Source of the DNA: Candidatus Blautia intestinavium
GTDB taxonomy: Bacteria > Bacillota > Clostridia > Lachnospirales > Lachnospiraceae
Direction: 5' to 3'
Length of the DNA stretch: 40,452 bases
NCBI GenBank assembly: GCA_019113745.1
Contig: DXGV01000060.1
Coordinates: 1 to 40,452, forward strand
The position numbers and the translations under genes were made by a program. Under the pieces are notes generated by a model. It saw nothing but the letters and a program-made list of their open reading frames with translations, was not told the DNA's origin and made no database searches. Shown here one piece after another: positions 34,571 through 40,452 of the stretch. Numbering within the stretch: position 1 is the stretch's first letter; every line of letters begins with the position of its first letter.

Positions 34571-35368
34571 ATGGTGAATAAGTGGAAGATTACTATTCCG
34601 GAGCTTACCGGAAACGAAGAGCGCAGCGCATATGTTTACCTTCCGGACTCTTATAAAGAGAATCCGGAGACTCGTTATCCTGTCCTGTATATGTTTGACG
34701 GACATAATGTGTTTTTTGATTCCGACGCTACATACGGAAAGAGCTGGGGGCTGAAGGAGTACCTTGACCGGACGGAGACACAGATTATTGTCGCGGCTGT
34801 GGAATGTAATCACAGCCCGGATCACGGGAGGCTGAAGGAATATGCGCCCTTCAGCTTTAAGGACAGCCAGTGCGGAGACATTACAGCGCGGGGCCATATC
34901 ACCATGGAGTGGCTGGTACATAGTTTTAAACCGGAGATCGACCGTAAATTCCGCACCCTGCCGGACAGGGCCCACACTTATATCGCAGGCAGCTCCATGG
35001 GCGGCCTGATGAGTCTTTACGGAGTGACGCAGTACAATCATGTGTTCAGTAAGGCTGCGGCTCTATCACCTTCTATATGGACGGCTCCCGCGAAGCTGGA
35101 ACAGATGATACGGAGAGTAAAGATCCAGCCGGATACGCTGGTTTATATGGACTACGGTTCCAGGGAGATGGATTTCCGTCCCGGTATCCGGAAAGACCTG
35201 GCGGCTGTGGTTTCGGCGCTGATCCAGAAGAAAGTGCTTTTGACAGGGCGGATCGTTCCGGGAGGAACCCACTGTGAGGCAAGCTGGGAGAGACAGATTC
35301 CCTTCTTTATGGAAACGCTTTTGTATGAAGAAGAGAACAAAAAGGATAAGTCTCCGTCAGCTCCCTGA
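34571..35368 (+). CDS. Alpha/beta-hydrolase, esterase D/Fes-like (putative esterase family)
   Basis: A 265-residue hydrolase. The core shows YPVLYMFDGHNVFF (oxyanion region), IAGSSMGGLMSLY with nucleophile Ser142, and a C-terminal GGTHCEASWERQ containing the catalytic histidine. There is no signal peptide, so it is cytoplasmic. Related enzymes hydrolyse S-formylglutathione, siderophore esters or acylated sugars; the substrate here is unknown. The ATG follows AAGGAGGGAG. Confidence 0.85.
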   Translation: MVNKWKITIPELTGNEERSAYVYLPDSYKENPETRYPVLYMFDGHNVFFDSDATYGKSWGLKEYLDRTETQIIVAAVECNHSPDHGRLKEYAPFSFKDSQCGDITARGHITMEWLVHSFKPEIDRKFRTLPDRAHTYIAGSSMGGLMSLYGVTQYNHVFSKAAALSPSIWTAPAKLEQMIRRVKIQPDTLVYMDYGSREMDFRPGIRKDLAAVVSALIQKKVLLTGRIVPGGTHCEASWERQIPFFMETLLYEEENKKDKSPSAP

Positions 35369-35371
35369 ATC

Positions 35372-35458
35372 ATGGGAAATCAGATCTACATCGGCGTTTA
35401 TCCCACCAGGAAAGAAATGGATGAGTTTTATCAGGGTATTCTGAAATGTGAGGACTGA
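35372..35458 (+). CDS. Small ORF, 28 residues, doubtful
   Basis: ATG to TGA encoding MGNQIYIGVYPTRKEMDEFY and eight more residues, directly after the esterase stop. Composition looks protein-like, but no ribosome binding site precedes it. It may be a real small peptide, the stub of a lost gene or chance. Confidence 0.2.
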   Translation: MGNQIYIGVYPTRKEMDEFYQGILKCED

Positions 35459-35512
35459 CGAGAAAAGACTTGATTTTTTTACAAAATTTGACTGGACTAT
35501 TGGAAGGTTTTA

Positions 35513-35561
35513 TGAGAAAATATTCTCAGGTTGTTAGGATTTTTTTTAACAACATTATAGT
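35513..35561 (+). promoter_or_regulatory. Promoter/operator region of the NifU-like/GGGtGRT operon
   Basis: Two dyads lie side by side: TGAGAA-AATA-TTCTCA (35513-35528) and GTTGTTA (35530-35536) with TAACAAC (35547-35553). A -10-like TATAGT at 35556-35561 directly abuts the second dyad. The arrangement suggests regulated transcription, but the -35 spacing (TTGTTA, 19 bases) is not ideal. Confidence 0.4.
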
Positions 35562-35588
35562 AAATCTATACTTGAAAGGAGTTTTACA

Positions 35589-36281
35589 ATGATTTATTCA
35601 CGCGAAGTAGAAGAAATGTGTCCAGTGGCACAGGGCGTTCATCATGGCGCTGCTCCAATCCCGGAAGAAGCGAAATGGGTACAGGCAAAAGAAGTTAAAG
35701 ATATTTCCGGTCTGACACACGGTGTTGGCTGGTGCGCACCGCAGCAGGGCGCCTGCAAGCTGACTCTGAATGTAAAAGAGGGTATCATCCAGGAAGCTCT
35801 GGTAGAGACCATCGGATGTTCCGGTATGACTCATTCCGCAGCTATGGCTTCCGAGATCCTTCCGGGCCTTACTGTTATGGAAGCACTGAACACAGACTTG
35901 GTTTGTGATGCGATTAATACAGCTATGAGAGAGCTGTTCCTGCAGATCGTTTACGGACGTTCCCAGTCCGCATTCTCTGAGGATGGACTTCCGGTAGGCG
36001 CCGGTCTTGAGGATCTTGGAAAAGGACTTCGCTCTCAGGTTGGTACAATGTACGGAACTCTGAAAAAAGGACCTCGTTATCTGGAAATGGCAGAAGGCTA
36101 TGTAACAGGTATCGCACTGGATGAGGATAATGAAATCATCGGTTATCAGTTCGTAAGCCTTGGCAAAATGACTGATTTCATCAAAAAAGGCGACGATCCG
36201 AACACTGCATGGGAAAAAGCAAAAGGTCAGTACGGACGTGTTGACGACGCAGTGAAGATCATCGACCCGAGAAAAGAGTAA
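35589..36281 (+). CDS. NifU/IscU-like iron-sulfur scaffold-family protein
   Basis: A 230-residue cytoplasmic protein. The segment VETIGCSGMTHSAAMASEIL (71-90) resembles the conserved GCGxAIASSS-type loop of IscU/NifU scaffolds. Other cysteines are C11, C49, C56 and C106, which could hold a cluster or metal. The C-terminal 80 residues are not typical of IscU. The ATG follows AAGGAG. It is 43 bases upstream of the GGGtGRT gene; this pair recurs in Clostridia as far as I recall. Function is unproven. Confidence 0.75.
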   Translation: MIYSREVEEMCPVAQGVHHGAAPIPEEAKWVQAKEVKDISGLTHGVGWCAPQQGACKLTLNVKEGIIQEALVETIGCSGMTHSAAMASEILPGLTVMEALNTDLVCDAINTAMRELFLQIVYGRSQSAFSEDGLPVGAGLEDLGKGLRSQVGTMYGTLKKGPRYLEMAEGYVTGIALDEDNEIIGYQFVSLGKMTDFIKKGDDPNTAWEKAKGQYGRVDDAVKIIDPRKE

Positions 36282-36324
36282 TCGTTTTAGATATTATTAG
36301 ATGATAAATCAGGAGGATAAGTAA

Positions 36325-37335
36325 ATGGCTTTATTTGAATCATATGAGAGACGAATTGACAAGATCAATTCTGTTTTAAACAGCTACGGAATCGCTTCTC
36401 TGGAAGAAGCTGAGAAAATCACCAAAGACGCCGGCCTGAACGTATACGATCAGATCAAGGGAATCCAGCCGATCTGCTTCGAGAACGCATGCTGGGCATA
36501 TATCACAGGCGCGGCTATTGCGATCAAGAAAGGCTGCAGAAGAGCGGCAGACGCAGCGGCGGCAATCGGAGAAGGCCTTCAGGCATTCTGTATCCCGGGT
36601 TCGGTTGCAGATACACGTAAAGTAGGTCTTGGACATGGAAACCTGGGCAAAATGCTTCTGGAAGAAGAAACAGAGTGCTTCTGCTTCCTGGCAGGTCATG
36701 AGTCCTTCGCGGCAGCAGAGGGCGCTATCGGTATCGCTGAGAAAGCCAATAAGGTTCGTCAAAAACCGCTCCGCGTTATCCTGAATGGTCTTGGAAAAGA
36801 CGCTGCTCAGATTATTTCCCGTATCAACGGCTTTACATATGTAGAAACAGAGTATGATCCATATACAAACGAAGTAAAAGAAGTATTCCGCAAATCCTAT
36901 TCTGAGGGACTTCGCGCGAAAGTAAATTGCTACGGCGCAAACAGCGTGCAGGAAGGCGTTGCTATCATGTGGAAAGAGGGCGTTGACGTTTCCATCACCG
37001 GTAACTCCACTAACCCCACACGTTTCCAGCATCCCGTTGCAGGTACTTATAAGAAAGAATGCAACGAAAAAGGCAAGAAATACTTCTCTGTTGCATCCGG
37101 CGGCGGTACAGGACGTACCCTTCATCCGGACAACATGGCAGCAGGACCTGCTTCCTACGGTATGACTGATACACTTGGACGTATGCACTCCGACGCTCAG
37201 TTTGCAGGCTCATCCTCCGTTCCGGCTCACGTAGAAATGATGGGTCTGATCGGTGCAGGAAACAATCCCATGGTTGGTATGACTGTAGCTGTTGCGGTTT
37301 CTGTTGAGGAAGCTGCAAAAGCTGGCAAATTCTGA
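36325..37335 (+). CDS. GGGtGRT-family protein
   Basis: A 336-residue cytoplasmic protein carrying the naming motif GGGTGRT at residues 259-265 (context VASGGGTGRTLHPDN). It is glycine/alanine-rich with several cysteines (51, 56, 71, 89, 118, 120) and no membrane segment. The family has no assigned biochemical function. A strong AGGAGGA site precedes the ATG. Pairing with a scaffold-like protein suggests a metal or iron-sulfur related role, which is inference. Confidence 0.85.
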   Translation: MALFESYERRIDKINSVLNSYGIASLEEAEKITKDAGLNVYDQIKGIQPICFENACWAYITGAAIAIKKGCRRAADAAAAIGEGLQAFCIPGSVADTRKVGLGHGNLGKMLLEEETECFCFLAGHESFAAAEGAIGIAEKANKVRQKPLRVILNGLGKDAAQIISRINGFTYVETEYDPYTNEVKEVFRKSYSEGLRAKVNCYGANSVQEGVAIMWKEGVDVSITGNSTNPTRFQHPVAGTYKKECNEKGKKYFSVASGGGTGRTLHPDNMAAGPASYGMTDTLGRMHSDAQFAGSSSVPAHVEMMGLIGAGNNPMVGMTVAVAVSVEEAAKAGKF

Positions 37336-37341
37336 TCGAAA

Positions 37342-37448
37342 GCAACTTAGCGAAGACGAGCCTTTAGGCGAAGTCTGAGTTTAGTGCGAGATCGTTCCCG
37401 GCACTTGGCGAGAACGGCAGCAGGCCGTTCAAGGTTAGTGCCGGGAAC
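37342..37448. repeat. Two related intergenic hairpin repeats downstream of the GGGtGRT gene
   Basis: Unit 1 (37342-37387) and unit 2 (37401-37441) both run from GCAACTTAGCG or GCACTTGGCG to TTAGTGC and can fold on themselves. Around unit 2, GTTCCCGGCACT (37394-37405) pairs perfectly with AGTGCCGGGAAC (37437-37448), enclosing GAACGGC/GCCGTTC. No T tract follows, so a simple terminator is unlikely. It looks like a dispersed repeat family. Confidence 0.6.
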
Positions 37449-37515
37449 ATCCGATTAAAACATCAAGGGTTTCAGGGTGTGGTGCAAAGTAGTCAAAATA
37501 GGGGTAAAACAGGTT

Positions 37516-37560
37516 ACTCCTGCATTACTCCTACACTATTCCTGCATCACACTCCTGCAT
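37516..37560. repeat. Four short direct repeats beside the integrase, possible arm-type sites
   Basis: ACTCCTGCAT-like decamers start at 37516, 37527, 37538 and 37551 (variants ACTCCTACAC and ATTCCTGCAT). They lie within 60 bases of the integrase stop. Tyrosine integrases often bind such short repeats next to the attachment core. No matching core copy could be found in the window. Confidence 0.45.
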
Positions 37561-37570
37561 CTAAGATATC

Positions 37571-38809
37571 TTATTTTATTTTTTCAATCTCATCTTTCAG
37601 CCAGTCAAATTCTCTTTTGGTATACACACGCTCAGTCAGATCGGTGATCGCGTGGCCCACCATATATTTGATGGCATATTCATCAACGCCGTATTTTTTC
37701 GCCTGTGTGATAAAGTGCATACGGCCGTCATGACAACGATGCTCCGGATTTAATTCCAGGGCCTTTTTTATTTTATCAAACCTCGCCCTGTATTTATCAT
37801 AAGTAAACATATGACTGCTCCGGTGCGTATGGGTGTCTGTGCAGTTTATCAGATATTCGCTGCCGATTTTTTGGGCTTCGTCATATCTTTTCAGAACAAG
37901 CCCTCTTATTTTTGTGTGGATAGGGACTTTCCGGTTGCGTCCGGCGTCTGTCTTTAATCCTCCGGAGAATACCCAGTCTTCCAGGTCTACATCTTCGAGA
38001 CGGATCAAGCCTAATTCCTGTGGCCTCCATCCGGAATAGCATTGGATCAGGATCACATCTGTATACTGTACTTTATTGATATTTTCCCATAATTTATTTA
38101 TCTCTTCATCTGAGAACGGCAGGTGTCCTCTTCGGGCCTGTTCTTTTTCATCAATGACATCCTGGGAAATGTTGAAGGTCCGGGCGTAGTTTTTCTCAAC
38201 GATCTCATATTCCAGAGCATAATCAAACATCAGGTTAAAAAGCGATTTCATCCGGGACTTGGTTCCGGCGGAGGGATGACGGGTTTCGCCTTTTATAATC
38301 GCTGTGCCTTCTTCCATGCATCCTTTTAAATGTCTTGCCCGAACGTCACGGGCTCTCATATTATATATGGATCCGCAGTACGCCCACGCTGAAGTGATTG
38401 TCCGCTCGCTTGAAACTGATTTCAGAGTCTTGAAATATTCCTCGGACCATTTTTCATACAACTCCTTAACTGTCATCGAGTCATCCAGATCATACGGGTT
38501 CTTATGATATTCCACAAGAGCTTCATAGGCTTCGTTGTATGTAGAAAAATAGGATTGTGGTTTCAGAAGCTTGCATATACATTTCCCTGTTGGTGTTTTT
38601 CCTACAGTGACCATGACTTGAAAGGGTTTTCTAAGCCTTCTGTTTTTTATTTCACTTATCTGACCAAACCCATTAGGCAGACGCCTTCTTTTGTTTGGCT
38701 TTCTGGGTCGTTTTGACCGTGCACCCCCGGACATAGGATAGCCGCAATGAGGGCAGGACAACGCCTTATCGCTTACCTGCAATTCGCATTCTGGACATTT
38801 CACTAACAT
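37571..38809 (-). CDS. Tyrosine recombinase/phage-type integrase with N-terminal zinc ribbon
   Basis: A 412-residue site-specific recombinase. The N-terminus has a zinc ribbon (CPEC at 5-8, CPHC at 19-22), then an arm-binding region and a core-binding SAM-like domain. The catalytic domain shows CYSGWRPQELG (first Arg), HDGRMHF (HxxR), GHAITDLTERVY (His and the nucleophilic tyrosine). The ATG has AAGGAG upstream on the minus strand. Position next to short direct repeats and an AT-rich segment marks it as the integrase of an integrated element or its remnant. Confidence 0.9.
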   Translation of the reverse strand: MLVKCPECELQVSDKALSCPHCGYPMSGGARSKRPRKPNKRRRLPNGFGQISEIKNRRLRKPFQVMVTVGKTPTGKCICKLLKPQSYFSTYNEAYEALVEYHKNPYDLDDSMTVKELYEKWSEEYFKTLKSVSSERTITSAWAYCGSIYNMRARDVRARHLKGCMEEGTAIIKGETRHPSAGTKSRMKSLFNLMFDYALEYEIVEKNYARTFNISQDVIDEKEQARRGHLPFSDEEINKLWENINKVQYTDVILIQCYSGWRPQELGLIRLEDVDLEDWVFSGGLKTDAGRNRKVPIHTKIRGLVLKRYDEAQKIGSEYLINCTDTHTHRSSHMFTYDKYRARFDKIKKALELNPEHRCHDGRMHFITQAKKYGVDEYAIKYMVGHAITDLTERVYTKREFDWLKDEIEKIK

Positions 38810-38905
38810 CTTTATCGCTCCTTCTTGAATTATTTTTTGTGATTATATATGATTGTCTTGTTTTTAGGTAAGGGTCAAAACTAATCTAGGATAAAAAATT
38901 TTTAT

Positions 38906-39220
38906 ATGAACAGAGAAAATAATTCAAAATGCAAATCGTGCGGAGCAACGGCAAAGTATCATGACACGGTAAAAAGGATACAGAAAGGGAAGTCAGGGAT
39001 TAAGAAATATTTATATGTTCCCCGTTTTCGATGCGAGGGATGCGGAGAGATCCATAGGAAATTACCAGAGGGATTGTATCCACATAAACATTATGAAGCG
39101 GAGATAATAAACGGCGTGGTTGATCGGGTTATTACGCCGGAAACTTTGGGGTATGAAGACTATCCCTGTGAAATGACAATGAAGAGGTGGATCTCGCAAC
39201 ATAAACATTCTCTTTTATGA
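38906..39220 (+). CDS. Small zinc-ribbon protein, DUF6431-like
   Basis: A 104-residue protein with CKSCGATAKYHD near the N-terminus and RFRCEGCGEIHRKLPEGLYP in the middle, four cysteines suited to zinc. The end, PCEMTMKRWISQHKH, looks like a helix of a DNA-binding module. It resembles proteins annotated DUF6431, which are related to the head of transposase-type proteins. It is AT-rich and has a poor ribosome site. Function is unknown. Confidence 0.6.
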   Translation: MNRENNSKCKSCGATAKYHDTVKRIQKGKSGIKKYLYVPRFRCEGCGEIHRKLPEGLYPHKHYEAEIINGVVDRVITPETLGYEDYPCEMTMKRWISQHKHSLL

Positions 39221-39321
39221 TATGATAAGAATTTATTCAGACAGGAAAAACGTATTATTTGAAACAGGAGAAAGCTATGTAGATAATAGAGATATGATAT
39301 TCTAGATATAAGCAAGGGGTT

Positions 39322-39486
39322 ATGGATGGAGAGATTACTCCCGAAGTCCGAAAGAATCTTATCGAGGAGCTTACGCATGTAGCAATATCTTCAGAGATTG
39401 TAGCCAGAGGACGAGGTATAACCAAACATGATATTTTAAAAGAAGTCGAAAAGAAAACCAGGAAATTGATGGGGGAAGATGTGTAG
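39322..39486 (+). CDS. Hypothetical small protein, 54 residues
   Basis: MDGEITPEVRKNLIEELTHV continues to a C-terminus rich in lysine and glutamate (KEVEKKTRKLMGEDV). It looks like an all-helical protein. AAGGGG sits very close upstream of the ATG. It may be intact or the tail of a decayed gene, as stops interrupt the frame just upstream. No family recognised. Confidence 0.35.
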   Translation: MDGEITPEVRKNLIEELTHVAISSEIVARGRGITKHDILKEVEKKTRKLMGEDV

Positions 39487-39516
39487 TATCTTCTGGCAAA
39501 TTCATTAATATTGTGC

Positions 39517-39522
39517 TATAAT
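39517..39522 (+). promoter_or_regulatory. Probable extended -10 element
   Basis: TGCTATAAT lies about 20 bases before the next small ORF; a -35 is weak (TGGCAA at 17 bases). Confidence 0.4.
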
Positions 39523-39541
39523 TCAGAAAAGAGGTTAAGAA

Positions 39542-39724
39542 ATGCGCTTTAAAGAAAGAAGAATAGTGATATTTATTAAAAGAGGATTCGATAGCAAAGC
39601 TGAAATGTGTAAAACTTTTTTTGGTAATTCGCAAGATCGATTGGTATTAAGGACGTTAATTTTAGAAACTGGATTGGGTTTGGGCGGCGGGCTAATTATT
39701 TCAGCTTTTGTCAAGTATCCGTAA
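39542..39724 (+). CDS. Hypothetical small protein, 60 residues
   Basis: MRFKERRIVIFIKRGFDSKA followed by a charged middle and a hydrophobic, glycine-rich end (LILETGLGLGGGLIISAFVKYP) that could be membrane-associated. A GAGG site stands upstream and a good -10 precedes it. It is not recognised. Confidence 0.35.
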   Translation: MRFKERRIVIFIKRGFDSKAEMCKTFFGNSQDRLVLRTLILETGLGLGGGLIISAFVKYP

Positions 39725-39750
39725 GTGAAGCAGAAAAAGGGCGATAGTTT

Positions 39751-40281
39751 ATGGCGTACGAACAGGAGAAAAAATATACGGTAGAGGATATTTACGCACT
39801 TCCAGAAGGAACTAGGGCAGAGCTGATTGACGGTGATATGTATATGCTGGCTGCGCCTGGAAGAACACATCAAAGAATATTAGGATCAATGTATCGAAAG
39901 ATTTCCGATTATATTGACGTGAATAACGGTTCATGTGAGGTAGATATAGCACCATTTGCAGTTTTTCTTAACGAAGACGACCGAACTTATGTAGAACCAG
40001 ACATTTCAGTAGTATGCGATCCGTCAAAACTGGACGAGCGGGGATGTAACGGAGCTCCGGATTGGATTGTAGAAATTGTTTCTCCGGGAAGTAAAAGGAT
40101 GGATTATTTTACAAAACTGTTTAAATACCGGACCGCCGGAGTCCGTGAATACTGGATTGTAGATCCTGAAAAGGAAAAAGTTATGGTATATCTTTTCGAT
40201 TGCGGGGATGCAAGTATGTATGATTTCACAGACGAAATTCCAGTTGGTATCTACGACGGTGATTTGAAAATAAAAATTTAA
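39751..40281 (+). CDS. Uma2-family (DUF820) PD-(D/E)XK nuclease-fold protein
   Basis: A 176-residue protein with the full Uma2 pattern: AELIDGDMYML near residue 27, YVEPDISVVCDP with the catalytic-type Asp, PDWIVEIVSPGS with the Glu, and AGVREYWIVDPE. These are the residues expected of a PD-(D/E)XK fold. The biological target of the family is not established. Uma2 genes are common in mobile or accessory DNA, matching its place here. Confidence 0.87.
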   Translation: MAYEQEKKYTVEDIYALPEGTRAELIDGDMYMLAAPGRTHQRILGSMYRKISDYIDVNNGSCEVDIAPFAVFLNEDDRTYVEPDISVVCDPSKLDERGCNGAPDWIVEIVSPGSKRMDYFTKLFKYRTAGVREYWIVDPEKEKVMVYLFDCGDASMYDFTDEIPVGIYDGDLKIKI

Positions 40282-40344
40282 GAATGAAAAATAAGATAAG
40301 AAAAATAATTTGTGACGGGACAGGGAGTATCCCAAAGTTTGTGT

Positions 40345-40389
40345 AAACCTTCAAACTGATGTAAGATAGACTTACCAGTTTGGAGGTTT
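40345..40389 (+). promoter_or_regulatory. Hairpin masking the transposase ribosome binding site
   Basis: AAACCTTCAAACTG (40345-40358) pairs with CAGTTTGGAGGTTT (40376-40389), and GTAAG with CTTAC inside. The GGAGG site at 40382-40386 is within the stem. Only transcripts reading in from outside would contain both arms, the known logic of insertion sequences limiting translation from read-through. Confidence 0.6.
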
Positions 40390-40394
40390 ATTTT

Positions 40395-40452
40395 ATGGCA
40401 AGAAAAAAGGATACCCCACAAAAAGCAGCTCTTCGGGAAATGATGAGCAACT
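40395..40452 (+). CDS. Transposase N-terminus, IS256-like (3' truncated by window edge)
   Basis: The ATG at 40395 stands eight bases after GGAGG and opens MARKKDTPQKAALREMMSN before the window ends. The basic start with ALREMMS resembles IS256/mutator-type transposases. Only 19 residues are visible, so the family call is tentative. Confidence 0.5.
   Translation, partial: MARKKDTPQKAALREMMSN

Larger units (their letters stand above)
40323..40452 (+). mobile_element. Left end of an IS256-like insertion sequence (cut by window edge)
   Basis: GGGAGTATCCC and AAAGTTTGTGTAAAC, then a hairpin and the start of a basic transposase. The TTGTGTAAA-type end and the gene start resemble IS256-family elements. 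The exact terminal base and target duplication cannot be set without the right end, so the left limit is approximate. Confidence 0.5.

Noticed and set aside
35530..35553. Rex operator upstream of the NifU-like gene
   Set aside because: Half sites TTGTTA and TAACAA fit, but their spacing is too wide for the usual 18-bp Rex site.
39271..39290. Gene start after AGGAGAAAGCT
   Set aside because: The ATG is followed at once by TAG and then more stops; at most a decayed start or start-stop codon.

Overview
The window comes from a low-to-mid GC Gram-positive anaerobe of the Clostridia, most likely Lachnospiraceae. This is inferred from protein families, strong AGGAGG-type ribosome binding sites, frequent TTG/GTG starts and housekeeping-type promoters; no species is claimed. 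About 37 kb reads as chromosomal backbone. The last ~3 kb is a more AT-rich mobile segment.

Layout. (1) 1-11057: two spermidine/putrescine-type ABC transport systems, potABCD (potA cut by the window edge) and potA-potB-potCD, where permease and binding protein are fused. Between them lie a stand-alone PTS enzyme I, a DUF362/ferredoxin protein and a homocysteine methyltransferase. (2) 11058-11809: no protein gene, but a long fold-back inverted repeat and two tandem small RNA units, each with its own promoter, covarying hairpin and terminator. (3) 11810-13361: a two-gene SsuBC/TauBC-type importer on the minus strand with no binding protein, preceded by a 60-bp dyad and a tandem ~97-bp repeat. 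(4) 13725-17067: queH, argH, asd.

(5) 17261-30982 is the core of the window: a formate/H2/CO2 locus with nearly everything needed to build its enzyme. mobA-moeA-mobB make and finish the molybdenum/tungsten cofactor. fdhF (selenocysteine formate dehydrogenase), two HycB-like four-cluster ferredoxins and a HydA2-like [FeFe] hydrogenase match the subunit set of hydrogen-dependent CO2 reductase (HDCR). selB, selD (itself a selenoprotein), selA and a tRNA-Sec gene (minus strand, overlapping the selA 3' end) supply selenocysteine. fdhD inserts sulfur, and a FocA/NirC-family channel probably moves formate. Both UGA codons break the reading frames, so fdhF and selD would be mis-called by routine ORF finding.

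(6) 30987-35368: topB, a left-handed beta-helix protein, traX-like and an esterase. (7) 35589-37335: a NifU/IscU-like protein paired with a GGGtGRT-family protein, function unknown. (8) 37342-40452: hairpin repeats, a tyrosine integrase with an N-terminal zinc ribbon and possible arm-type repeats, a DUF6431-like zinc-ribbon protein, small AT-rich ORFs, a Uma2-type nuclease-fold protein, and the left end of an IS256-like element whose transposase start is buried in a hairpin.
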